From Paramacrobiotus metropolitanus (lineage: Eukaryota > Tardigrada > Eutardigrada > Parachela > Macrobiotidae): DNA of 64,000 nt. This document shows, one piece after another, positions 45,729 through 55,707 of the stretch. A program made the translations under genes and the position numbers. The notes beneath the pieces are model-generated. The model was not told the DNA's origin. It saw only the letters and a program-made list of their open reading frames with translations, and did no database searches. The stretch's first letter is position 1. Each line of letters begins with the position of its first letter. The DNA is taken from contig NW_026570294.1 in assembly GCF_019649055.1 (NCBI RefSeq), forward strand, positions 310,001-374,000, in the 5' to 3' direction.

Positions 45729-46262
45729 CTGTAGCCGCTCGCTTGAGTTATACCACACAGTTGGTGTACGGGAAAAATGCGCACCAAATATACACACGCT
45801 GGCCGGGCCAAATGCACGGACCAGCGCGATTGTAAATTCATTGACGTTTATTCTGAGAATATTGTCCATCAGTTTTTAAGGTGATAACTTTCTCTTTTCA
45901 ATTTTAAAAATCTCTTAGACAAACCGCACTGTATTCCACAGGAACGATCAGTTTTCAGGCACCAGCATACTGTCGCTCAATGTGCCTCCCCCTTCCAGGG
46001 GCACCCCAAAAACCACAACAAATCAGCTGCTAAACTCGTACATACATCAAAACTCAAAGTTTATGGCCTTATTTTGGTGTCAAATTTTAGACTGATAAGT
46101 TTTTTTAAATCTCAGATAGATCAGATCGAAAAATGTAACAGAAAGAGTTACAGAAGCACGGTAAATAAGAATCGTGCATTTTGCCCGGCCAGAGTATGTA
46201 TATTTGATGCGCATTTTTCCCGTACACCAACTGTGTGGTATAACTCAAGCGAGCGGCTACAG
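45729..46262. mobile_element. MITE, family A copy 2 (TA target site)
   Basis: Inverted repeats of about 89 bp start CTGTAGCCGCTCGCTTGAG at 45729 and end at 46262, flanked by TA on both sides (45727-45728 and 46263-46264). It shares terminal bases and internal blocks with the element at 10-412, in inverse orientation. The long well-matched arms suggest relatively recent movement. It abuts the left side of the primase/helicase/transposase block. Confidence 0.88.
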
Positions 46263-46429
46263 TATAACTTTGCAGTCCAGTATATGCTCTCCTTGAATTA
46301 TTGCCTATAATTATAAATACATTAGTTATTTATAATGAATGTTTTTAAGAAATAAAAAATATCGAATTAAAATAAAATATATTCGTATGTTTTTGATTTT
46401 TCGGTACTGATTGCGCGTAGTACCTGCAG

Positions 46430-47696
46430 AAACGATGTTTGTTGGTCTGGTAAATGGTCATCTACATCTACATGCAGGTGATTCTTCTCTAGTGGACTAT
46501 CTGGAGGTTCTTCCACGTTTTCATCCATTTTTTTCGAAAGGTCACGCTCAAAATTTATCTTTTGTAAGCTTACAGTACTTTACTATCAAAGTGTAATGAA
46601 ATTGTTGGTGGTGCTGCAGAGTTTTTACCAGTTTACGTGTTTCCAGGGAGATAATTCCGTTGTTCAAATCGATGTACTCTGTTCGTAAGAGTTGAATTGC
46701 AGGCCATCCTTTTGAACGCGCCAAATCTTTACAGGATGTATCGTGACATCTGAGCTGTACCGAGCTGGAGTTTTTCTTATAAATCAAATAGGTATGGTTT
46801 TTGTCGTGCTGCTTTCGCTGAGAAACACAGTATCTGCATTTCAGGATAATAAGAATAATTTGGGTGTGGAGGTTGTAGTCAAAAAGCATGTTATTCTGGG
46901 TCAAAAATGCTTCATCCCAACGACACAAGATTAGCGAAACGATTGTTGTTAAAACTGCGTTTGGTGCGCCTCTTTTGCAAATACTGGTCCTCGATTCAGT
47001 AGTGTGTTTTGTTGGCTGTTGACAATAATCGGATGAAAAGAAATTGGGCGCAGTGCGTACAGGATAAGAACATACTAAAGACATTTCGAAAAATATTTCG
47101 TTACTTAATGGTAGATACGATTTGGATGTTAACGAGCTTTTCGTAAGAAATGCAAATTTCCCTTTTTTTGAGCAATTTAACAATCGAAAATTTTGATTGG
47201 TGTTGTACACATTCATGTCAATGCATGACGTAAATCTTCCATATTTATCAACAACCTGGAATTCCGGTAATTCAGAAATGGGTTGCATTATTGACTTGAA
47301 CAGTTTATTGTATGGCTTTAAAATTTTTGGCCATACAAGATGAAAACTTTCTTTAAATTCTGATGTTGAATCCAGAACAATAACTTCATCATTTCCAAAG
47401 ATATCGTTGATTTTTTCGATCAGCAACGGTATTAATTTTGTTAATGTGATAGTAGGATTTTGGGTTTTTAGAAATTCAAGATCGGTATACAATTTTGCAG
47501 TGTAAAATTCCGGAATAACTTCGTAGAAGTTCCTGCTGCATGAATCAGTTGCATTAATTAATGTCCAGATATCTGATACTGAGCAGACGATAAATTGTCT
47601 GGTATCAGTTAAAGATAATTCTTGAGCGTAAATTCTGTATTCTTCTGTTGTTCGTAAATAAGATAAAGCGGGTGCAAGCTTATGAAAGTACAACAT
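46430..47696 (-). CDS. PrimPol-type archaeo-eukaryotic primase with UL52-like zinc finger
   Basis: The main frame is 46548-47696 (382 aa from the ATG at 47696). Catalytic motifs of the PrimPol branch of the AEP superfamily are present in order: YTDLEF (motif I, D72 and E74), ESFHLVWP (motif II, S117 and H119) and CIDMNVYNTNQNFRL (motif III, D160). A C-terminal zinc-knuckle pattern follows: CRYC near 287-290, KQHDKNHTYLIY and RCHDTSC at 317-322. The stop is at 46548-46550, but on the same strand, one frame over, an acidic stretch (DLSKKMDENVEEPPDSPLEK) continues to a possible GTACTA donor at about 46430, so a frameshift or an unseen splice may extend the protein. Such enzymes prime and extend DNA; here the neighbours suggest a role in copying a mobile element. 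Confidence 0.8.
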
Positions 47697-48179
47697 TCAT
47701 AATACGCAAGTTACAAGTACAATACTAATAAGCGGTAATAAAATTTAGTTTTGTACTGTAGACATATAATAACAGCAAAGCTATTAGCATCAATCGACAG
47801 TAAAGCTATCAGAATCGGTCTACACAGTTACCTAGCAAAACCAAATTTTAAAACCTATTAGTAATGTTCGCTATCTACATACAGTTATTATTCATCAGAA
47901 CAAATGCTAACGCTACGTTTATTACACCGTACTGAGGTACGTAAGCAAATCGAGATGTAGGTTCAAACAAGAATATGGATGTACAGTAAGTATAGTAGAT
48001 GTTATAAAAGTAAATAAAGTAAGTATAACAGTAAGTACAGCATTTAAGTACAGTGCAGTACATAATGTTATTATAGTAAATATAATTGTTGCAGTACGAG
48101 TATAAGTACTGTAATAATTGTCAGTAGTGCAGGTGTTCGCAACTGAAAAGTACAAGTACGAGCGCAGTACTGTGACTAG

Positions 48180-49364
48180 TTAATAAATATTCACATCGCC
48201 AAAGTCAAGAGTGTCGAAGATATCCTGTTCGTTCTGCACTGGAGAACGTTTACGTTTGAAGGGTTGAGTCTTCATTTCAGAGTTCGCTTCATTGGCAAAT
48301 GGATTCGTTTTTGTGAATTCCGCTAAGCTCTCCATCATTCCTTTCATCTTGGATGCGCGAATGCAGTACACAGAGTTGTACAATTTTTCATATTCCGTTG
48401 GAATGAATCCTGCTTTTATTAAATTTTCCGAAAGTGATTGAGATGGAGTTGTTTTATAAAATACGAGAACGGATTTCCCTGACACCGTTAAATTTCGTTC
48501 TTCTGCTTTTCCAAAACCTGACGTTTCGAGATCTTCTATCATATTCTTAAAGGTTACCTCCGAAAGCCGTGAAAATCCTTTTTTATCACCGTAGTACTCG
48601 TTGTACATTCTTGCTGTCACAAATTTTCCCGGAACCATGAGAGCACTAAATGTGCGAAATTCTTGGTCATCCTTATTATTTCCTTCGTCGTAAAGTTTCA
48701 TGCAATGGGCGCTAGTTGTAATGAATTTTAGAGAACGGTGTGCTGTTTCTTCGTTAATAATTGGTGGTATCGCAATATAGCCATCTGTCGTGTAGGAATC
48801 ACATGCGTTCTGAAAAATGTGCAATAGTACTGCAAATTTCTGTAAATTATCCTCCATTTTTGACAGAAAAATTGCGCTAACAGTTCCACAATTGGATCCA
48901 CTTTCGATTTCATTATTGTGCAGAATTTTCATTTTTTTCAGATCTTTTGACAATGAACGGATAACGGCGTAAGCCTCTTTGCTGAACGTGTAGGTTTGCT
49001 CGTCTTCTATCTCTTCATAGTATTCATACAGGGCATAAATAATATTTAAAAAATTGTGCGCGGGAGGCGGCTTCGTTGATTTAGCTTGATCACTTTCGTC
49101 AATATCCGCAACTTCGTCATCAACTGCAGTTATTAACCATCTATCTTCGAATCCGTTTCCTGTGGACCACGTTTTTAATAGATTGCAAAAATCTTGGGGG
49201 TGTATTGTCCCAAATATTGTCGACGCTGTGCGGTTTAATTTCAACGAGGTAGCAGTCTTGTATTTAAGTTTGATTGACTGACCGCCCCATATCTTATTAA
49301 GGGTATTAGGAGCGTTTTCATCGCTACCGTAAACATTTTTCAATGTCCCGAAAATTTCATCCAC
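48180..49364 (-). CDS. DUF3987-like helicase, C-terminal part
   Basis: This 394-codon frame continues upstream to an acceptor at about 49416 (TTTTAG/CATACCG); the added part reads DQLRDQKGFTSILVDEIFG, where DE is a likely Walker B. The following GGQSIKLKYKTATSLKLNRT, FGTIHPQDF and GNGFEDRWLI blocks fit the DUF3987 family of primase-associated P-loop ATPases. A basic, nuclear-signal-like PFKRKRSP sits near the C-terminus, which ends DTLDFGDVNIY. It is on the same strand as the primase and downstream of the Walker A fragment. The link between the two helicase pieces is not in phase with the obvious splice sites, so the gene may be damaged or have an unrecognised exon. Confidence 0.65.
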   Translation of the reverse strand: MDEIFGTLKNVYGSDENAPNTLNKIWGGQSIKLKYKTATSLKLNRTASTIFGTIHPQDFCNLLKTWSTGNGFEDRWLITAVDDEVADIDESDQAKSTKPPPAHNFLNIIYALYEYYEEIEDEQTYTFSKEAYAVIRSLSKDLKKMKILHNNEIESGSNCGTVSAIFLSKMEDNLQKFAVLLHIFQNACDSYTTDGYIAIPPIINEETAHRSLKFITTSAHCMKLYDEGNNKDDQEFRTFSALMVPGKFVTARMYNEYYGDKKGFSRLSEVTFKNMIEDLETSGFGKAEERNLTVSGKSVLVFYKTTPSQSLSENLIKAGFIPTEYEKLYNSVYCIRASKMKGMMESLAEFTKTNPFANEANSEMKTQPFKRKRSPVQNEQDIFDTLDFGDVNIY

Positions 49365-49577
49365 TAAAATCGAAGTAAATCCTTTCTGGTCTCGTAACTG
49401 ATCACGGTATGCTAAAATTAAAATAATTAACTAGTAACTATATATTGTTAAAATATAATTAAAAAAGTTAGTTTTAAATGCATTAGTACGAGTACGAAAG
49501 TAGGTGAACTCGTCAAAGGTCACTCGTCAAAGGTTAACAGCCAAAAAAATTAATTATCAAAAATAAAATAAATTATA

Positions 49578-50217
49578 TTAATACTTTTTATAGCATGGTT
49601 TAGTGTTATTATAAATTTCTTCTTGCTCGGTACCTGCAAAATTTGCTGGATTGTCATAGAAGGACTTCCCCTTTTTATCTCCGATATAGTCGCAAATGTT
49701 TAGACAAAATTCTTCGATGGCCTGAGATTTGCCACTACCAGGTTTCGCAACAATTAAGGCATTTACTGCCGAACAGTGAACTTTTCCATGTTCTGTTGCT
49801 TTAACTAGTACTTTCTCACCGCATAAAGCTGCTATAGCTCCCAGAATCGATATAAAGATTGCACTTTCCTTTGATCGTCTGGTCACTGCGTAATAAGTGA
49901 TGGATTCCAGCAAACTTCCTTCGAGATAATCACCGACATTATGCGTAAAATTTTTTGTAGCGGCTCTGTGTATACGGTCCGCTGTTCCGCGAGATACTGT
50001 AACTGTCTGTCCGTTATTTCGCATTTTCCGAAAATCACTGTGAATCTGTCAATCTACGATTGCAAATTTTTGCAAGAATTTTATTCATTACTTTAATTTC
50101 ATCACCTGGTTGAAATTTATATATTATTTTGTAATTCTGTTGCCAGGACCATGTTTGCACAAGTACAGATACTTCAGCTTCAGACGTACAGTACATTTTT
50201 TTTGTATTTTTTATCAT
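49578..50217 (-). CDS. DUF3987-like helicase, N-terminal part with Walker A
   Basis: Frame 49578-50024 reads KNFTHNVGDYLEGSLLESITYYAV, an ESAIFISILGAIAAL segment, then LIVAKPGSGKSQAIEEF, a Walker A motif in the context expected at the start of DUF3987 helicases. Upstream, 50035-50217 holds another frame from an ATG at 50217 (MIKNTKKMYCTSEAEVSVLV); the two frames overlap by about 10 bp out of phase, so either the first is a separate small protein or a frameshift separates them. The 3' end near 49580 has AAAAA/GTATTA, a possible donor to the exon at 49416. The initiation codon overlaps that of the divergent transposase. Confidence 0.6.
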
Positions 50218-51097
50218 GAATTTAAGATCGCTATTGGAGGAAATTGTTCACGAAGAAAGTGCGGTACAATTCGCTATTGAGAAAGGTCTTCTAAAGCGCA
50301 CAATAAACTGCCCTAATCACGAAAATGAGCAGCTATCTATTGTTAATCGCCCTGGCCGTCTATTTCGCTGGTCATACCGCTGTAGGACAGGTTCATGGTT
50401 ATCGATCAAAACGGGGACCATTTTTGACCACTGTAATGTGCCTATAGACAAAGCTATATATCTCACCTATTTGTGGTCAATGAAGACCCTGAAACAGAGA
50501 ACAATTGCGTATGAAGTGGGTATCAGCAAACAAACGTGTTCGTCATGGTTGTCTACCATCAGGGACATCTGTTACATGGAGATCCAGGAAGAGTTAAGCT
50601 TATCTCGAATAGGCGGACCAGGATTAACTGTCGAAATCGACGAAAGCTATTTATTTAAACGAAAATATGACCGCGGAAGATTCTTGGTGAATTCAACTTG
50701 GGCGATTGGTGGAATTTGTCGGGAAACAAGGGAAGCATTTGTGGTAGCTGTTCCCGATCGTTCAGCCAGTACTTTAATGCCAATCATCCTGGCACATGTA
50801 GCACAAGGCACTTATATTCTAACTGATATGTGGCGTTCCTATAACGGCCTGATCGATAGCGGATATTTTCACGAAACCGTCAATCACAGTGAGAATTTTG
50901 TAGATCCAGAAACTGGGGCGAACACAAATCTAATCGAAAACCTATGGAAATGGTTGAAAAACGACGTACCACGAACTGGAATTACACCAGAAAAACTGCA
51001 AGGCTATTTGTACCAATTTTTGTGGCGACGAAAATACGGCAACGCTGCATTTGATAACATTCTTGCTCATATAGCCGAACTATTTCCTGGAAGATAA
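50216..51097 (+). CDS. Merlin/IS1595-like (ISXO2-type) DDE transposase
   Basis: An intact 293-aa frame. An N-terminal zinc-ribbon-like CPNH ... YRC (C32, H35, C56) is followed by a helix-turn-helix-like TLKQRTIAYEVGISKQTCSSWL. The catalytic core has the DDE pattern of the IS1595/Merlin superfamily: VEIDESYLFKRKYDRGR (D142), YILTDMWRSYNGL (D204) and TGANTNLIENLWKWLK (E241), with the typical NHSENFVDP segment between. No intron is needed. The ATG (50216-50218) overlaps the minus-strand ATG (50215-50217) of the helicase-side frame. Merlin elements normally carry only the transposase; the primase and helicase genes alongside are unusual. No terminal repeats were identified. Confidence 0.85.
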   Translation: MNLRSLLEEIVHEESAVQFAIEKGLLKRTINCPNHENEQLSIVNRPGRLFRWSYRCRTGSWLSIKTGTIFDHCNVPIDKAIYLTYLWSMKTLKQRTIAYEVGISKQTCSSWLSTIRDICYMEIQEELSLSRIGGPGLTVEIDESYLFKRKYDRGRFLVNSTWAIGGICRETREAFVVAVPDRSASTLMPIILAHVAQGTYILTDMWRSYNGLIDSGYFHETVNHSENFVDPETGANTNLIENLWKWLKNDVPRTGITPEKLQGYLYQFLWRRKYGNAAFDNILAHIAELFPGR

Positions 51098-51681
51098 ATG
51101 TCACATCTCTTCGTAATTTCTGTTTACTTCCGACATAATACAGCTGACCTTTGTGTACTATAATTACTGATTTTTGATTATTAATTTAGTGGTGCATAAA
51201 TCAATGAAATAAAGATATGTAACAATTAATGTAATGGCAAGTTGCGTCTGTAGCAAAACCCCAGGGGTAGGCTACCCAAAAACTAACAGTTATAATTTTT
51301 AAAAATCAATATGAAGAGTATGTATCTGAGCAACCAGTACTTAACCAGCAACCAGTAAAATAGGGGGGTCTGTTCCACAAGTAGTCCTTTACCGTTATAA
51401 CGTACCTAACGAAGGATGGGGTTGCCTAGCACAGAGACTTAAGCGACGTCGAGCTGATATACATATAACTTATTAGAAAACTGGTAAAATTACTCCGCTG
51501 TGGTTGCGGCCCGCACCCTGCGGGCATAGCTCCTCGATGAGGCGATAAAATATCGAGCTTAACGTTGCAGGATACGTATGAAGTGCAGTAATAGTTTTTT
51601 AACCACTTTCCAGACAGAGTTGCACATCGACAAAGTCACAAAGCAGTAGTATGTACAAATCTACGAGCGGAAACGCCGGGG
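51098..51681. other. Spacer, possible right end of the transposon
   Basis: No gene found. It includes a GGGGTAGGCTACCC palindrome near 51263-51277 and a GGGGGG run at about 51362-51370, but neither matches a sequence on the left side that I could find. Confidence 0.4.
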
Positions 51682-54022
51682 CTACATAACACTGTAAGGA
51701 ACAACCAGCAACAACATCACAGAAAGACTAAACGGCAATAAATCTGAGCACAGTCTCCGGCTAACTGACGTCTGTGTCAGCGCAGTAAAATCCCGCTGTG
51801 GACTGGTTTGCGAGAGGGCCAGGGAATGGCGGATTTTCGGTGAGACAAAGTCCAGTTTGGCCATGGTGCCGAAACCAGCAGCCGACACGGCCTGGACGTA
51901 AATAATGTATTCGGTCTCCTCCTCCAAGTTGGCTATACTGAACGCCATTTCATCCTGAAAAAAAGCCAGATTTCCTGTGCTAATTTAACAGCGCTCAAAT
52001 TTAACGGTTCCAGCGAACAGTGTTTATTAGTTGCTTAATATCAGTTGTATAGAACCGTATGAAGTTTCACTTCTGTAACAGTGCAGCGGTGCTGTACAGC
52101 GCAGTATACATAAGTGGTATCGTTCTTATGTCTGCATGCTGTAGTGTATTTGCATTGCACTCTAAAAAACAAATATGGAAACAAATATTTTGTTTAAATG
52201 TACAGTAAGCCATCAACCAGGATAACTACTCTATCCGTTAACGCGTACTGTCTCGGACAATAAGGACAAGGTGCGCGCCACTACACTACGCCAGTATTTA
52301 ATTTCAATTGTAATCTCGCATCGAGTACATACCTCATCAAGAACTTTAACCAGATAAGAGTTCCTATCCAAAATGGGGAAAGGCTTAACCCCGTATAATC
52401 CTTGTGGATCGAGGAGTTTCTTGGCGAATATCGCCCGGTAACCAATGACGGGCTGATCACTGGCTCCGGGATTTTCCCACGAACACGTAGCCGAGATCTC
52501 CGCGCCCTGTACTAGGAAGATGCACGATAAATTCCTTGGTTCGCTCGGTAGCCGGGATGCTGGAAGAGAAGAGATTTGGATCCATTTGCCACCAACGCAC
52601 AACAATGTACAAACTTCTTCATACAGAGTAAAAAGTGCAAATACCATGTAGAAATACGTATTACGGTAGACGTGGAATAAATTCTACCAGAGTTTGTTTT
52701 TATTCTCTGATCAGCCGAAGCTAACACCGGCAGTTGGACACACAAGAATTTGTAGAAAATGAGAGTTCATCGACAAACCAACCTAATTTTGGACAATGCG
52801 GTTGGAGATTCCCGACCACCTGGATATCCTGGCACACCGGCGTCATGAAATGCTTGATTCCGGTCAAGCGCTCCGTCTTCCCGGACTCCGTCAGTTTGCG
52901 GTAGATTGCGACAGCGTAGCGGCAGTTGTAATCGAGATCGTATAAGAGGTGATTGTTGGTGACACTCATCCCCACCAGGGGCTTGATGAGCACGCGCTCC
53001 TTGGGGATGCGGCGTTCCCATCCCAGGCAGACTTTGGGATACCACCGGATAACGTAGCCGAACGAGTGCGGCTGGGTAAGGTCAGCAGGTAGCCAGGAAA
53101 TGTTGGCTTTGACTAGGCCGTTCTGGTAGAAGACCGACTCGATGGTAATGTTGCTGTCCGGTAACGAGGCTGTGGCATTAGCCGGCAACGATGGGGATAA
53201 GCGCAAATCTGTTAGAGAACGGAAATTTCATTAATGGCTTTGCGCGGTCGAAATAGCGGGTATTGACACGGAAACCCAAAATAAAATAAAAAAATTTACA
53301 AAAAAAGAACGAAGTTGACGGTGTACGGCCAACAACAGCAAAGGTCACCCAAGTATTAGCTTGTCGCTCCGTTCTTAAAATGCACAATTTTGAGGCACAT
53401 TACTCTTCTAATTAACAGCGCTTTGCCGAGTCCAGAATAAATTTTAGTGTACGGAAAAGAATTGCTTCGAGCGGAACGTAATAAAGCTTGCTTTACCGGT
53501 CTGTGATAAATCCGGTTGCGAGGAGATCTTCCTGAACGGCGTCCTGGCCGTGATCATCGCCTTGGCACTGCGCAGCTTCCTGTCCTCTACCCACCGGAAC
53601 GCCTGTACCTCGATTTGGATATACGCATTGATCGGCAAATGCTCAATGGTATAAGACGTCAGATCCTGCAAGACAATTAATCCTTATATCTCTGTTAATA
53701 ATAACCCTTTCTTAAATGTCTTATGTGCTCTCCACTTGATAGAATCTTGTACCCCATCGATGGTCTTGCGGTACTCATCGGGCGCTGGCTGGCCCTCTTC
53801 ACGCCAAGTGATACGGTATCGATCAATCGCTTCAAGTGGACGCTGGTCAGCGGTGGGCGATGCAGCAACAGCCGTCGTCGTCGTCGTCGCCGGCTGCAGC
53901 GGAGGCAGCCAGCCGATCTGCAGATAGGACTGCCCGTTGGGATCGACGCCGCTGCGGAGCAGGCTGAGATTGCGTGGCGCCTCTAAGGAGTGTGGAGAGG
54001 CCCATTGAGATGCTGGGGGGTT
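51682..54022 (-). CDS. Fibronectin type III repeat protein, 3' part, possibly anosmin-like
   Basis: Five phase-compatible exons on the minus strand: 53753-54022, 53497-53665, 52783-53208, 52333-52559 and 51682-51954. They encode at least three fibronectin type III domains: one from APRNLSLLRSG through YLQIGWLPP, RYRITWREEG and LPINAYIQIEVQAFRW; a second with KANISWLPADL, SFGYVIRWYP and a TPVCQDIQVVG end; a third with PRNLSCIFLVQG, TCSWENPGASDQPVIGYRAIF and TEYIIYVQAVSAAGFG. The Cys-containing TP.C boundary resembles anosmin-1 (KAL-1) but the WAP domain and N-terminus are not in view. The C-terminus is hydrophobic (LLPFSLSVMLLLVVPYSVM), suggesting a GPI-anchor signal or TM segment, so the protein is probably surface-bound. 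The 5' exons lie beyond 54022 and were not found. Confidence 0.75.
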
Positions 54023-55552
54023 CTGTGTACCGAGCAAAAATATAATACTTCATTAATAATCACACCCCAAACGGCGATTGATTGTTTTTGACGTAGGGTT
54101 AGAAATTATGCCGGGTTTCTATGCCGTATGCTCTCATATTTCGTATATTTTCCACAGTATCTGAATTTTGGAGAATCTGCAGTACCTGTAAACAGTATAC
54201 GAGTATTTTTTTTTAAATTTGTAGAGAATGTTTATGCGATTTTTTAATAAATTACCCATTGTGACGTATGAACCAAGACACTACTTTGGAAGACAGAATA
54301 AGCTAACTTGGTAGGCCGCTTCGGATTTCACAATAATTTGTTCCACACCCAGTAATAATAATTAAAAATCGCAAAGTATTCTTAAAAATTAAAAATTTTA
54401 TACTTCAAAATCTTTTAACTTTTTGCGATGAAATTCTCGCAGCATCGTTCAAACAATATTCAGTAATCTCCAATGTTACCGCAGTTTTAGCCAGTACACT
54501 ACGATATTCGATGATTCCCACTTATAATTCCTAGCCGGTTGTGCTTTACGCGGTTCGTAATTTCGTACTATAACTTATATTGGGGGACTTTTTTGGCACA
54601 CATGTTGTACTGTAATAATTATTTTATTATTATGAACTTCCTATTTCAGTGTATATCAAGAGATAACGTACTGATGATTGACTAAAAACGAGGAAAACGC
54701 AAGGCGGTGACAATTTATTTTCAACCACTTAAATTCCTCCCACTATCTGTCGGCAAATATTTGCGTTCATTAGCAAAACGTTTTACAGCCGGGTAATTTA
54801 TCAGGAAAAATAACATTTTCCCTAATTCAACATTCCATGATCGATGGTCCGGCGTGTTTAATGATCCCGCGCCAGCCGGTGCAGTCAGCAGTACAGCCGG
54901 TACCGTGTAGTGAGCCAAGCCGGGGAAAAGCGATTATTTTCCGGCCCGCTGAAGGAAATAGTTGGAATAGTTTTTGATGCGGCTACACAAAATCATTTGA
55001 CTCGTTTTTCGCATCCTGTCAAGTGGTGTGTTTTTCACCCCGGCATCAAACAGACATTTTCACCCCGTATATATACGACGCTGTCTTGTTATATGGAACA
55101 GTCAACATCATTCAACGGATTTTTTACTCCAAAGAAAAACACTTGTGCAGCAGAAAGCGCGATGCGGCTTTGCGCCATTATGACAGTTTTATGAGACTTC
55201 AGTGACGTTTGACCTAGAAACATGTGCATATCAAGTTTACTTTATTTCTAAAGAAACCAATATCCATTCAACACGAAAAGGCTATTCAAAGAACGATAAA
55301 AATTATGCAGGGGAAGTTTGGCCTCGTTAAAAGTGATTTTAGTTGCGCAAGTAATGGATTCTCGCGACCGATTAAAAAACGGCAAAATGGCAAATAAAAA
55401 ATAGGGAAAAATTTTAAAGAAAAAAATTACGGTTTCACTTCAGTTTTTGAATACATTTTTAACCACAAGGTCATTAAATTTTAAAATAATTTAAAGATGA
55501 ACTTGTAGAGTAATTTAATTGTAAAATCGATTTTCGTTTCTTGTGTGATTTG

Positions 55553-55707
55553 TGATTAAGTAGACGCAAGTAAAATTTTATTTCTCATATTCATATAATT
55601 TTGTAGATAAATTAAATATACTGAAATTTATTTCTTTGCGATTAAGTAATTGCAAGTAAAATTTTAATTCCGATATTGTGTAATTTTGTAGATAAATTAA
55701 AATATGT
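55553..55707. repeat. Imperfect two-copy repeat in AT-rich DNA
   Basis: Two similar units of about 68 bp, each with GATTAAGTA, CAAGTAAAATTTTA and TAATTTTGTAGATAAATTAA, occur at 55553-55620 and 55638-55707, separated by a short spacer. Confidence 0.7.

Larger units (their letters stand above)
46265..51420. mobile_element. Candidate large DNA transposon with primase, helicase and Merlin-like transposase (borders not found)
   Basis: This grouping is inference. The minus-strand primase and helicase parts and the plus-strand transposase lie within 4.7 kb with no host gene between them. They are divergent from a shared CATG start, and none resembles the surrounding host genes. The transposase is intact and the primase motifs are intact; the helicase is interrupted. 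I could not find matching terminal inverted repeats. The interval given runs from the MITE boundary at 46265 to a loose right limit near 51420, so the ends are placeholders. Confidence 0.5.

Noticed and set aside
51263-51277. GGGGTAGGCTACCC palindrome as the right terminal repeat of the transposon
   Set aside because: No matching sequence found on the left side of the block.
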